Shown: positions 34,848-51,123 of the stretch, piece by piece
How the letters are laid out: each line of letters begins with the position of its first letter
Position numbering within the stretch: position 1 is the first letter of the stretch
Origin: Spirogloea muscicola
Taxonomy: Eukaryota > Streptophyta > Zygnematophyceae > Spirogloeales > Spirogloeaceae
Reading direction: 5' to 3'
Assembly: GCA_009602725.1 (NCBI GenBank)
Contig: WELB01000072.1
Coordinates: forward strand, 111,540-175,539
DNA: 64,000 nucleotides
Notes under the pieces: model-generated
The model's input: only the letters and a program-made list of their open reading frames with translations
The model's database searches: none
Told to the model about the DNA's origin: nothing
Program-made: the position numbers and the translations under genes

Positions 34848-34898
34848 TGTTTACAGCGAGCTCAGGTCCATCCTCTACACCTGAAAGCTGGACGAGCT
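34848..34898 (+). repeat. Dispersed repeat family D, copy 2
   Basis: Same word order as 22309-22360 (GCCTGTTTACAGCGAGCTCA, then TGAAAGCTGGACGAGCTC). Upstream words TCGTTCTTGCG and TCGCTCTTGCG are also shared. Confidence 0.65.
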
Positions 34899-35485
34899 CT
34901 ACTTAGTAGCAGAGGGGCTTGCAACCTGCCGTCCAGTCTGTAGGCATCAGTTAGTGATAGTTATGTGCCGACCAGCCGCTGACTAAGCGGGTCGGTAGTA
35001 GCAGGCGGCAACCATTTGTAGATGTCCTAGCCACTGTGCCAGGCCGCTCGAAGCAGTACGGGGCAGGGCGCGACTTTCTTACAAAGAGAGTGTGAGAGAA
35101 AGAATGGTCTTCCTAAAAGAGAGAAGGCGCGCGGTGTGCATAAAAGCCAAAAGACGAAGAAGCAGCTCTCTCAAAAGGAGGCCACGGCTGTCGAAGTAAG
35201 CTCTTCCGAAGGGGCGAGGGCTGGGAAAGCTAGCCCGAAAAGAAAGGAAAAGGTTCGAAGGGGGCAAAAGAGCGTGTAAACAACAATCAAGCAAGTGCAA
35301 CGAAGGATGCTCAACTTCAAGTGAAAGGCCAGCCCAATAATAGTGGACAAGGAAAGAGGGACATAATCAAGAGAGAGTAGGGAGCAGAAAGATGCTCCTC
35401 CAGAAGGGGCGACGCCTCTGCCAGACAATGGGACAGGAGAGGGGGGAAAGAGAGGAAAGTGAAGAAAGGGTGGAGTGTGTATCGA

Positions 35486-35602
35486 GAGATGGAGGGCTGG
35501 TGTGGCCAAGTACGATGGTAAGCACATTGACAGATGTACGTCACCTGCTGCTAAGCTGACCCGCTCAGTAACCACGAGTCAGCACATAGAGGTCGCTAAC
35601 TG
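35486..35602 (+). repeat. Dispersed repeat family C, copy 3
   Basis: The longest copy. It includes ACATTGACAGATGTACGTCA, CCTGCTGCTAAGCTGACCCG, CTCAGTAACCACGAGTCAGC and ATAGAGGTCGCTAACTG; the last part matches the inverted copy at 4468-4541. Confidence 0.85.
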
Positions 35603-37028
35603 ATGCCCGAATACCGGACGGAAATCGACAAGCTCTTGAGTGCGACTCTCTGTCGTTGACCAGGGAATATAAGAGAAGTCGAGCTCGAAAGAAAGTGGCT
35701 CTCCCCACGGTGAGCCACATTCTTTGCACCGGTGAGCTCACCCTGGGAAGGTCGAGTTGTTCATTCTTTCTCTGGGCTGGCCAATCACAGCCATCGTCCT
35801 CTTACTTGAAAGTCTCTTTCTTGGAAACTCTTCCCCAACCCTGCATCCTTCACCGACCGCATCTGCACAGGCGTGTTGTGGGCCTGCTAGTCTTTTCTTC
35901 ATTCTGTCACCAGACCCAGCTCTTTCATTACTTGCAGCAATCTCAAGCCCCAACTATTATGACCATTCCCGTTGGCAAGAGAGCTCTCTCTACTTCCTGC
36001 AGAATTTGCAGAGTCACAAAGACAGCACTGCAGATGTCTGACAATGGAAACTTCAGCTCTGCACCATCGGCTGGCCTTGGACAACCTAAAAGTTGGTGGA
36101 GATTCTTTACATTCATACAAGAACATCACAGAAGCTGCTGAATTGCAGAACAGAGCAGCCTGACAAGAACGGGTATCTGAACACATCAGTGAGCGAGGCT
36201 GCCTGCCTGCTATTCAACTGCAATGCTCAACATGTTAACGATTGTAGGGCCTCAGCAATGTAGAAGTATACAGATCAAGTAAGCAACTCACTGATCGATG
36301 AAGCTGACATACTTTGAATCGTCAATCTTGTGACATTCCCGCCATAGACATATATCAGGAAAGTGGCGATGCATGAATACAATCAACAGTCTCTGTGAGT
36401 TACCTGCAGGCAAATCACTGTGGTTGTAGGCTTAAGCAAGACTCTACTTGCAAGGGCAACATTGACTTAGTCTGCAACTGCTACTTTCTGCCTGGCAAAC
36501 TGGAGGCGTTATGGGCAAACCATGCCTCATCCACAGCTTCTGAGGTTCCCCCTAAGTGAGCACTGCAGGGAATCAAGGAGGACAAAGACAAGCAGACACT
36601 GATAAGAGCCTGAAGAAGCTCCCTCATTCCTTGCTTGGCCGATCATTTTCAAAATCAATCCAATGTGCATGAATGAAAAATGCTTCTGCCTCTTCTGATA
36701 ATTCAAGAGTATGAGGGCCCAAGTATGGCCACATTATATTGTTATTACATGTTGTGCAGACCAAGATCTATACATGATCGCCACAATCGATGTATTCATG
36801 GCACTGAAAGCGCATCATCTTAAGGGCAGACCACTGCAAGCAAGTTCCAAGCATATTAGCCAGTTGCACCTAGTCAATGCCAGCTTTGGCCGTGAGAAGC
36901 TTTCAAAGGCTGTTGTACAGAAACCAGAAGACCTGTACTCTCTTCAAAGTGTACCACTGAGCCTAAAATGCTCCTACATACATCTCCAAGATGCCAACTT
37001 GCTCTGAGGAGAAGGTTGGGTGATACTT

Positions 37029-37688
37029 CTACAGAGTGGAACCCGTTGGCTTGCTCATCCCCTTGCCACCTGGCTTGCCAACAGCCGCCTTGTCATCCCC
37101 AGGAAGTGCCGGGGGTTCTAGAGAATGTTGCACCTGCATGGACCACCTCAGCCAAGCACGCTATCAGCAAGTCATGGAGGTCAAGAGACGTAGAGGGGAG
37201 AACTCTCTCCCAATCAGGGCCCTTCTACGAGCCACGTCTACAGAATCCTGATGATCACAATGGAGGCTCGACATGCCGAAGTCGAAAACAGAGGAAATTT
37301 GAGCAGAGGGGCTTCTGTATGAGAAGAGGTGACGTGCATGACAATTAGGAACATCATACTGAAAAGGCACGGAACAGAAAGGCAAGACCCAGTCTGGCCA
37401 TTGTCATCACTCACATCCTTCAGCATGCCAGCTGCGTCGACATCCCGGCTATGGCTGAGCTTGCGAAGGGCACTTGACTGAGAGTAGTACTCTCCCTGCT
37501 TCAAGAACTGGGGATCATCGATTTCTGGGAACCCTTTGCGGCGATCCTTGCTGAACGTTATACCAGGTGACAAATAGTGGTGGCGGTAGACGATCCAGCC
37601 GGCGAGCCCCAAGCCAGCTCCAACGGCTATAAAGAGCGGATAGATAGGCAACAATGCAGGTGAAGCCAGGTATCTGCTCAAGCTCCAG
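37029..37688 (-). CDS. B12D/NDUFA4-like small mitochondrial membrane protein, 5' end missing
   Basis: Two exons are supported: 37415-37688 and 37029-37133 (TAG), joined in phase 0 (GMLKD then VQHSLEPPALPGDD). One transmembrane helix is clear (LPIYPLFIAVGAGLGLAGWI), followed by VYRHHYLSPGITFSKDRRKG and FLKQGEYYSQSSALRKLSHS. A helix of the form YPLFxAVGxGxxxxGWxxxR followed by a P-G-x-x-x-S/T-K-x-x-R stretch resembles the B12D family. That family includes the NDUFA4/MLRQ subunit of respiratory complexes in the inner mitochondrial membrane. The tail is unusual: a Gly/Lys/Pro-rich stretch (DDKAAVGKPGGKGMSKPTG). The start exon is not found. Family assignment is tentative because conservation outside the helix is weak. 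Confidence 0.55.
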
Positions 37689-39185
37689 CTGCAAGCAAGC
37701 ATTTGATCATGTAAGTTAGCGGAAGCACCAGCATTTGCTGATAAAAGATGAAAAACCCAAGTCCCAATGTAGATTAAGAGGCCCTCTATTCCCCTATCCC
37801 TCCAGATAAGTTGCGGTGCACAAGGCAGACCATGCAATCAGTGCAGCTGTCGAGGGTAGCTGCTGTGAAGGAGCTGCTAGCTTTCAGATGGCAGATGCCA
37901 CAGAACGGAAGCTGGTGTATACCCAGGCAGAGAGCCCTGCTGGTGCATGGTGTGGCCGGGAAGGCCGTGCGCACTTCCCGGGGGCCTGCGTGGGACATGC
38001 TCCCGGCCCTTGGGGTGTAGGAGGGTGGGGTCCTTGTGGCCGGCAGCGTGAGTCGAGGTGGACGAGGCCCTCAATGGGGCGACCCGCTTTGTCTCGCTGG
38101 AATCCCTAATCGCCTGCATGACCTTCATGCCCTGTACCACCTCGTGCACACGACTAACTGCAGATTAGCTCCAGAATTGGTGCAACTTGGGGTCGGCTGA
38201 AAAGCCGGCCACATGAAGAGGCACACAGGATGTGCCAGACCGTTGACGCGGAGGCGTTACACAATACAGCTCGTTTGAGGCCCTAGGAACGACATGATGC
38301 TCGCTCAAGAGTATCACGAGTGCAGTGGGTCCACTTATGGTGCTTGCCTGCTGACCTGCGACTCTGGCTCACGCTCAATCTTGCTTCTGAGTGCGTGTGA
38401 CGGCAAGCCGCAGAGCTATGCAAGAGCGAGGCACTGCGAGGACTTCTCGACGCGACACCGTCAACCCTAGCCTAGCTTCGGCAACCAGGGCAGCACGGAG
38501 AGGTTGGCGGTGCCTCGCCTGACGGCGCAGGTACGGGGTGGCGCCCTCCTCCATGGAGACGGCAGCGTCAGCTACACTGACAGAGCTGCACCTCTGCGAG
38601 CGCGACGCGCGAGCACAACGTCGTCAGTGGCACGCCGTCGCAGCAGCAGCAGCAGCGCCGCAGCTCCAAAGCCCGTCGCGCCGGGCTGGAGCTCGGCGCC
38701 GCCTGCGGCTCGCTCGGGCGGTAATGCTTTCCCATGCTCACCTGCGCGCCTCGCGGCGCAGGCGACGGCGGCGGCGGCGGCGGCGGCGATGGCGGGCGCG
38801 ATAACGGCGACAACTGGTGTGGCGCGAGTGATCCCCTCCTTGGATGACAAAGCGAGGCTCGGCTAACCGCGCTAGCCGGTTTGAGGACCCCGGTTAAGCC
38901 CGTCTCCGGCCCACATTCCAGTGGGCCGTGACGTCCCGGTTCCAGCTGACGATGTGCGGTCAATGGGATGGCAAATCAAAACGGTGGTGTATGGAGTCTG
39001 CCGCCCCGGTCACCCGCTTTCGACTCGGTTATCCCGCGCCCTCGCAGCCCTGCCGCACTGGACGGCGGCGGCGGCGGCGGCGTCGTCCATTGCCGCTGTG
39101 TTTGGCTTGTGACGGCGCGTCGTCGGACCGGGCCTCGCCAGCTCGGCGCCAGCGGCGCGAGCGAGGCCACCGCGGCGCGGGGCCC
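37689..39185. other. Intergenic, with GC-rich tracts before the oxidoreductase start
   Basis: The missing first exon of the B12D-like gene should lie here. A minus-strand stretch at 38020-38149 reads VHEVVQGMKVMQAIRDSSET, faintly like the end of a cyclophilin, but no other cyclophilin motif is found. CGG/GCG tracts occur at 38765-38795 and 39060-39090. Long open frames at 38504-38866 are composition-driven. Confidence 0.45.
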
Positions 39186-42100
39186 ATGGCCACGCTCGCA
39201 CTCTGTGCTCGGCTCCTCCCTGCGGCTGGGAGCCCGTCCAGACAGGCGGCCAGCGCGCCGCCGTCGCCGCCGCCGAGCCGGGCCTGGCCCTGCGGTAGGC
39301 CCTGGCAGCGCAGCGCGAGCTCCCCTCATGCCGGGACCAGCCGGTGCTGCGGTGCAACAAAGGCGCCGCATTCCGGAACCGCAAAGCCGGTTCCAGGACC
39401 TCCTGGCAAGCAGCTCAGGTCAGCGTCGTGAGCTGCGCATGGCAAGCAAGTGTGAAGCGGCACTCGTAGTGAGCCGGAGGTTGGTCAGTTGACCAGATTA
39501 TCACTAATCACAGCTTGTCTGCACCGCAAAAGCATCAGAGAAGCCCAAAAGACGCCTGTACAAGAGACCACTGCATGCCAGGCTCGTCACTTTCCCTTGC
39601 TTTCACTAGTGGTCAAAGCACAATCTTCTGTGGTCTGCTGTGCTGAGGATAGCATTGCATAATGTCCAGGACTGGTAGTGGCACAAGAAGGGGCTCTGCG
39701 GAAATTGAGAGGTCGGAGGCTCAGTCTTGGTGGCGGCTCTATGGAGTAGATGTCCTTGTTGACAAAGACAAAGGCAAGGACAACATGGACGTCACTGATG
39801 ACGTGCTCATGGCCATAGCATCTCGGCTTGGTTGTAAGGTACTCCCGCCCTTGCAGTTTTGGCATTTGCCAAGTTCACCTATATATGTACATCATTTATG
39901 GTTGCCCTACTTGCACTTGCGGGGGGCATGATATAGCCTAGCCTATCACTTCCTTGTCTGCTTATGTGCCTAATCATCTTGGAGTCCTATGTTCAGGTGG
40001 AGCATGTTCCTCATGAGGCGATCCAGTTAGTGCGGAAGTCGTTCGATGCGCGGAAGAAGAAGGTGAAGAAGCCAATACATGCACACTGTAGTGCACTGTA
40101 TGATTAGTGCTGGAGATAGTAGACCAGTAGCTTGTAAGGTAAGACTAATTCAATCTGTTGTTCAATTTCTCACCTGCTCAGGAGTGGTGAACCTTGTGCA
40201 GGAGCTTAGCTTTGTCTATGTTGTGGACGTTGACATGGCTGCGATCAGGAGTTCATTGAGAAAGGCTGGAGCGACACCCTTAAGGCTACAGGAGAAACAG
40301 AATCGACTAGAGCGTCTGTCCCAGCCCAGCTCTGAGCCAGCGTCAGTAAGAGCTGAGAAGGTATCGCCATTGTCTAACACAGACATTGTCACCCACTGGG
40401 ACAATCTTGTAGAAGAAGCACGTGTGCCCAGTGACACTGAGAAGACTTCGGAAATTCCATCGAGCAAAGGACATGATGACGCAGATCATGGACGACCGCA
40501 CGCTGAGCCTCGACGCGAGCGACACAGCCCTGCAGTTGTAGTTGTGGGAAGCGGACCAGGTGGTCTCTTTGCTGCCATGGAGCTCGCAGAAGCAGGGCAG
40601 AAAGTGGTTCTTATTGAGAGGGGCCAGCCCGTTGAAGCAAGAGGTCGCGACATTGGCGCTCTGGTTGTGCGGAAGCATATAGACAAGAACAGCAATTTCT
40701 GCTTTGGGGAGGTACACAGACTCCTACCTATGAAGACTTTGGTCTCAGACACTGGCAATAGTCTCTGCCTTCTGAGTTGCACAATCTGTTGTGATTACGA
40801 CCGTCAGCTGCAACTGAAGTTTGGCACTGTGGAGTGAAGGAAGCTTCACACCCTACTGATTTAGACAGCGCACAACATTGTCTACTGTGCACACAAAGTC
40901 CCGGCTCAGGGAGGGGCAGGGACCTGGAGTGATGGCAAGTTGACAACCAGGATTGGCAAAAATAGTGCCGAAGTTCGTAAGGTATATTAACAGTGGGCAT
41001 CTTGACTTTCTCAGACCCCAATACGTGCTCTGGTTGTGCGGAAAATTGTCATTCGTTTGTCGAGCATCTCCTTGAACCTACATGAAATCTACACCTACAC
41101 TTCAACTCCACTACATGCCAAGAGTAGAATCCAGTGATTGCAACCAGCTCTCTGCAGAGACCCTGCAAGGACCATTGCCCCTGATGGAAGAGTTGTGCTG
41201 GAGCAGGTTCTGAATGCCTTAGTGCGATTTGGAGCTCCTTCACGTGTACTTGTTGACGGCAAACCTCATCTTGGCACAGATCGTCTTGTTCACATACTCA
41301 TCAACATGCGGCACTGTTTGCAGCAACTTGGGGTGAGCGCCCCTGACCACGACAACAAAAGTAGCAAACCAGGAGCATGAAGTAAAGCAATGCAGCGAGG
41401 TTCTATTGAAGATATCGAACACGCAGGCAATCCAGAAACTTGGTAGGGTGTCCTGCCGCATCAAACCTGACGCAGATATACTAGGATGTTGTCACCCCCT
41501 AAGAGGCTTGCATCTATCTGCCTTTTGATGTGGGCACTTCTGCCCAGGTTGACATTCGATTTGGTACCGTTATGGAGGATCTGGTGGTGTGGGAAGGCCG
41601 ACTTGCCGGCATACAAGTGAGAACGGTGCAGCAGTCTGGAGCATACCAATCAGCACAAGGAGAAGTCCTTGAGGCTGATCGGGTCGTCCTTGGAACAGGT
41701 CATTCAGCTCGCGATGTTTACGACATCCTTTTATCTCATGGAGTACACATGACTCCAAAGGACACAGCGGTGAGTAGAGCCCTCACCCACTGGTGAGTCT
41801 ACTGCATGCAGTTCCATCCTAGGAGCTGCGGATGCATTGTGAGCATCACTGCACCTCGTCATTGACCTCTTTGCTCCCCTTTTGTAGGTTGGTTTTAGGG
41901 TCGAACATCCTCAGGAGCTCATCAACAGTATTCAGGTCCACACACCAACTATCACACAGCAGATTTGCATAAATTTTGAAGTTGCATGGTGAAGGTGGTA
42001 CTTGTAAGTGAGGAGATTCATTCAGTAGCTGATCTGGCCATGCAGTGCTCAAGCAGAGTGCAAGAAGACTTGTACGCTCTGTTCATGTTTTTTAAGTTTC

Positions 42101-43825
42101 TTGAAGCTGAGTGTGCTCTGAGCCCCATGAAGCTGCTGTGGTCACTTGCACCTGACAGTACGGCAATTTGGCAAAGCTGGTGGATCACGGCAAGGGCAAA
42201 TTGCCAGTAGCAGACTACTCCTTGGCAACAGATCTGAGGTCCGGATCTTCAAAAGGATCAAATGCTGGCGGCGAGCACATTGCCAGTCGAGGCTGCTACT
42301 CATTCTGCATGTGCCCAGGTGGTCAGGTAGGCGTGAAATGGTGCTGTCTTATAGTTGTCTACACTTTCTTAAGAGGTGGCTGGACCTTTCTGGCATCAGC
42401 CGCCAAAGCTTTCTGGACATAGACATTCCACACAAACTTGCAGTAAGGCACTCCTATGTGCTATATATGTGAAGCACTTGTGAGACCGCTTGAAATAATC
42501 AAGCTGGTTTGTGGCTGCTACAGGTAGTACCCACAAGCATAAATGAGTTGGAGCTCTGTGTCAATGGAATGTCATTTTCCAAACGAGCCTCCAAGTGGGC
42601 CAATGCTGCCCTGGTGGTCACAGTCACTCAGCAAGATTATGAGCCGTTTGTCGCGGAGTGGGGTCCGTTAGCAGGCGTTGCCTTTCAGGTATGCTTGATT
42701 AATACCTGAGTATTAGCAGATCAATGTTGGATTCAAAATCAAGCACACTGATAAGCAATGCACAATTGATGTGGCTTAGAGTCAGACGGCTCTCTTGACA
42801 TGACCTTGGGATCTGTCCGTCCACTTGACAGAGGGCTTACGAGCGAGAGGCTGCTCTAAGAGGTGGAGGCAAATTCGTTGTGCCAGTGCAAAGCGTGCCA
42901 GACTTCCTGGCTGGTCGAAGTTCAGGTGAGTACAAAAGCTTTTACCGCCTCTACTGCATTTGTCTGCAGGATTTGACCAGCTAAGCTTTCAGCAGTGACA
43001 TCTGATACTTCACTGCTCTCCACGCCGATACTTTACATATCTTGAGTGCTGGTCGCAGCATGCACCTTAGAGAATCCCCCCTGACTGACCCGTCATTGTA
43101 GATCTATGTCCTGACTGAAATATTGGGAGTATATTCACAGAGCAACACCTACCCATTTCTAGCTATCGACTGGGAGTGCGGTCGTCCAGGTTGGATGAGA
43201 TCTATCCTGTCACTATCACGCAGGCACTCAAGGATGCCCTTGTTCGATTTGATCGACAGGTACTGCTTCTACTGATGCTGCCATCTCATGCCAGCAAGTA
43301 CTTCAAGGAAGCCCCACTATATCTGCTAAGAGTGGCATTTCATCTGTAAATTCAGGGGATGGTAGATTGAAATGATTGGTGTTTTTTCGTGCAGCTCCCA
43401 GGCTTCATTCACGAGTCAGCGCTGCTCCATGGCGTAGAGGTGCTCCTCACTTGCCATTTGAGGCAACAATAAAGAGTGTATGACTGGGATCAGTAAATGA
43501 CTGGCATCAATTCACTTTCTGCATACCTCACAATCTAAGCAACTGCACAGGCTATTTACTTAGTCAGGGGGTCTGCCTAGAAACAAAGAGTATGTGGCTG
43601 CTTCTCATCCACTTAAATGCACCTCTTCACGTGTGGCAGACGCGCACGAGTGCTCCCGTGAGAGTGGAGAGGGACAATAGTAGCTTCCAGTCAGTGTCTC
43701 ATCCGGGCCTCTATCCAGTGGGCGAAGGGGCTGGTTACGCTGGGGGCATTGTCAGCGCAGCGGTGGATGGCATGCGTGTCGGGGCTGCCATTTTGCGGGA
43801 GCTACAGCCGCTCTCACACCTGTGA
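39186..43825 (+). CDS. FAD-dependent oxidoreductase with plastid-like leader
   Basis: Large FAD/NAD(P)-binding protein of the cyanobacterial and plant family related to COG2509; its substrate is not known. Fourteen exons: 39186-39418, 39670-39838, 39997-40062, 40202-40711, 40910-40976, 41193-41332, 41548-41769, 41888-41935, 42159-42326, 42524-42688, 42832-42925, 43141-43259, 43395-43439, 43640-43825. They join in frame to 743 codons plus TGA. The start begins an Ala/Arg/Ser-rich, acid-poor leader (MATLALCARLLPAAGSPSRQ) typical of chloroplast transit peptides. Motifs: WWRLYGVDVLVDKDKGKDN, VRKSFDARKKK, FVYVVDVDM, dinucleotide motif VVVVGSGPGGLFAAMELAEA, EARGRDIGALVVRK, GGAGTWSDGKLTTRIG, FGAPSRVLVDGKPHLGTDRL, VLGTGHSARDVYDIL, VGFRVEHPQELINSIQ, GGEHIASRGCYSFCMCPGG, and the C-terminal FAD motif HPGLYPVGEGAGYAGGIVSA. 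A Ser/Glu-rich insert (about 40310-40510) precedes the dinucleotide motif. Confidence 0.9.
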
Positions 43826-44930
43826 GGTTGATCTTCTGAATGCGTGCCACAGACCTGGTTGACTCTTTCACTTGAATACACTGGTACGAATGTGAAGACG
43901 CTCTTACAGATGCGATAAGAAGAAAGGCAAAATTTCAAGGTTCCCTTGCAATAACGGGTGCAGGAGGTCCACCTGACACCGGCCCTGGTCACAGACTCCT
44001 CAGTCGGAGTTTGACCATCCCTTGTATTACTTGAATAGCTGTGTGGTTGAAGATTTCTGGCCCCTTCGAACCTTGTCCATAGTTTCGGGCTAGGCTTTCA
44101 CAGCCCTTGCCCCCTTCGGAAGAGTTTACAAGAATCGATAATAGAGGCACTGTGTGTCACTTTAGCCATCACTACTGCCAGAATTGTAGATAGAAGCAGG
44201 CGCTATAGTTTGTGGTTTGTGGTTTGTGGTTTGTGGTAGGACCTTTGAATGAGAGGAGATAGCACTACAGGGCTGATGGCAGACGGGGTGATGGAGGACA
44301 CAGGTAAGTTGTGCGAGGGGCGGGGATTTGGGAAGCATTTAAGTCACCACCGATTACATGAGCAGTTAAGCAAGCCAGCCAAGCATGCGTGGCATTGACA
44401 GGCATCGGCGTTTCTGAGCTTTTGAGTTGCTATGGTCAAAACCAACCAATCCCTTAGACTGACTTTATAAGCTGAACCCGAAGCTTACAAGTATGTAAGC
44501 CATATTTGTTACTGTGGTTGTAAGCCATGTTATTTGAAGCACAGATCTTCAGTCGCCACCAGCAAATGCTTTGAGACCAGTCTTTGAGGCCAGTATCCTG
44601 CTTCTTTGCGCCATTCGGCCCTTTCAGACCTTGTCCATACCTGTGGGCTGGCCTCACACAGCCACTGCTGTCAACATGGAGCTCGTTTCCTTCTGGGTTA
44701 GGGATCTAGGAGATGGGCGTTAGCGTTAGCATCCAAGGGGTGATGCCGGGTGACGTCACACTGTGGGAGTGCAGCAGCTGCCCCCTCGCCTGCTGCTGAC
44801 GGAGGGCACCGTCTCATTGGCCGCCGTCAGTTTGCCGCGCCGTTTGCCGACTAGTCGCCGTTACCGCCGTCAAGCGGCGGGCCGGCCAGGGCATGCTTTC
44901 TGCCATCGCCACCGGCTTTCGCGGCGCGAA

Positions 44931-44965
<35 letters not shown>

Positions 44966-45065
44966 NCTGCTCGCCCGGTAGAGCCGCCGCGGCGGCGGCG
45001 GCGGCAGCGGCTACCGAGCGAGGCCGGGCGGAGTGAACCCCTGCAGTCCGCCGGAGCAAAGTCTT
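43826..45065. other. Intergenic, repeat words and a GC-rich leader
   Basis: Inverted hairpin-repeat cores lie near 44075-44112 and 44624-44660 (CAGACCTTGTCCATACCTGT, GGGCTGGCCTCACACAGCC). A TTTGTGG heptamer run is at 44208-44238. A GCC run ends at an N (44966), with a second CGG run at 44988-45010 just upstream of the CDPK start. Confidence 0.6.
44208..44238 (+). repeat. Short TTTGTGG heptamer run
   Basis: Four head-to-tail units of TTTGTGG, a seven-base period like the telomere-like tract at 34192 but with a different unit. Confidence 0.85.
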
Positions 45066-49055
<3,990 letters not shown>

Positions 49056-50902
49056 AGTGGGTGTGAGTTGCAGCTTATGATTAGATATGATTTCATAGTC
49101 AGCGTCTTTACAGCAGGTAATAGCAGCTTAACTAGGAATTCATGCACTCTATTACTTCTAGGTCTTGAGCTGCTCAGAGGTTGCGCAGTTTGTCACAAGG
49201 TGTAGCTGCCGTATCTGCGAGGCACCCCATGGTCACTGTGGGACAAGCAAGGCTGGTCAATTCTTTGAGCACGTGTTTCTCAGGGGATTTCTCGTATTAT
49301 TGCCCATCTTACAAGCAGTGGCCTTCTGCTTGAGTTGCTCGACTTCCATCAGGCGGGCTATTATGGCATGCAGGATCGACTGCCACAATACTGAGACACA
49401 CTTTTTGGTGTGAAGGAGCTAATGTGGCTTATGACCGGCTGAGAAGGGGATTTGGCGTTATTGAAATACTTTTTTTGACTGCTATCGCATAGCAGTCAAA
49501 AGTCACAACACAATGCCAACATGCAAGAAGAGATATTCTGTGCCGTCCACATCCACTGTGGCTGCTGTTGGCCACCTCCGCAACAAGCAGTGGGCCTCCT
49601 GAATTCGTAGAGCAGAATAAGGTTTCTTTGGTGTTCTAGTAGATACACGAAGACATACTCCTTGTTTTTATGGACAATGTTGAGTGCGCGAGTACGTTGT
49701 GTTCTGCTTTGCCCCCACTAGCATGTATGAGATCGTTCAGTAAAGGGCTCCATGGCCTCCACCTTGCAGCTGCGCAGTAACATGCCCCAGCTGCTGCTTT
49801 GGAGTTTCTCTTGCAGTGACACTCTTATGCACACTAGCTCGTCATACCTGTGCCTCCTGTCGCACTGCTTATCAAGATTGCTTCGCAGCCTCTTGTCACT
49901 TTTAACAGACTTGCCCGTATGCAGCCACTTTATTTTCCACCATGACTGTGGACCTTTGCAGACCCGTCTGGAGCCACTAAGATACATCGTGATCTTAAAT
50001 CATGCCACTCGGTACCATGGATCCAACTTTCTGCAGCACGGTCAATCACATCTGGCCAGGGTGATTAGGGTCTCAATGGATGTCGACGCTCGAGCAGCTT
50101 TCTCAGGCAAGGAGCAACACCTGGGTGGTCGTCCTCGTTGAACGTAGTAGCATTTGCCAAATTTGCGCTGGGGAGCCATCCTGTCAATTGCGGTGGTAAG
50201 GTGTACCGGCGCTTGACCGAACTCAGCCTAGTAGGCCGCGGGAGTGCTCCTTGTAGAACGAGAATAGCGCTTCCGAAATGGCGCCATGGCACATCGGGCT
50301 AATCCTGGACTGAGGCGAGCGAGCTGCTAACGATGCGCCCTAATGGAGAAAGCACGGAAAATCAAGTGGTGGCTGGGAGTGGCCAGCCCAAAAGAGTGGA
50401 CAAGGTCAGAAGAAGCCGGATGGTGCAGAAAGCAAGGTAAGGCGCCCTGGTATGGCTGCACCCTCCTCCGGATGCCGGCCGTGCCTATGTCAATTTGATA
50501 TCTATCAGCTGCAGGCGGAGCCTGTGCTAGTCTGATCTGCATCTGCCGCCATAAGCGAAGATGAGTCCATACCGCCGGGACGGGCAGGTTTCTTTTTCTA
50601 TTGAGAGGGGCAAACGCCTAGCTGCAATTTTGGAGTGGAGAAGACGAGAAACTGCGAGTGTTGAACGTAGCCAAGAGGTGCGACATTAGAAGTCGCCGCC
50701 AGTCTGAGACTTCAGCACTCCTATGAGGCAATCAAGGCAAGAGAGAAGTTCAACCGAAAGGAAGCTGTGCCTGTGAAGGAGCATATGAGCCCTTGCAAGA
50801 AGAGGCGGTTGCAGCCCAAAGAAGTGGGACAAAGTCCAGGGGGAAGGCGCGATACGAAAGCGCAGACCATTAGCTGAACAAGTGGCTAGTATCGAAAGGA
50901 AT

Positions 50903-51123
50903 GCGGCTGCTGATATTAAAGAATCGGCTGTAGATTGCCAGCCAGATGCATACAGGTGTTCATACGAAGCCAAAGGCTAGGCAGACAGGGCGCCCTTAAT
51001 ACCCCCGTGTCAGCAGTAGGAAGTCAGATGAGCTGAGGGGAGGAAGAGCAACCCCGCTGCGCAAACCAGAGGCTGCTGCAAGGGCGCGACCAGCCCGGTG
51101 ATGCAAAGCAATCGCCTGGGACC
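50903..51123 (+). repeat. Dispersed repeat family B, copy 3
   Basis: Full-length copy: GCGGCTGCTGATAT, AAAGAATCGGCTGT, GCCAGCCAGATGCATACAGG, AGGCTAGGCAGACAGGGCGC, ATACCCCCGTGTCAGCAG, AAGTCAGATGAGCTGAGGGG, GCGCAAACCAGAGGCTGCTG. Confidence 0.9.

Larger units (their letters stand above)
30865..37028. other. Long intergenic region: GC-rich block, then repeat-rich DNA
   Basis: 30900-32150 is strongly GC-rich with long open frames on both strands and a C run broken by an N at 32156. I recognise no protein in it. 32200-35800 is dominated by repeats: a local duplication, a GT microsatellite, hairpin family A cores in both orientations, a telomere-like tract, and family D and C copies. 35800-37028 looks unique and AT-richer; no gene is seen. 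Confidence 0.55.

Noticed and set aside
38020-38149. Possible cyclophilin C-terminal fragment (VHEVVQGMKVMQAIRDSSET)
   Set aside because: Only one short motif is present; catalytic and core cyclophilin motifs were not found nearby.
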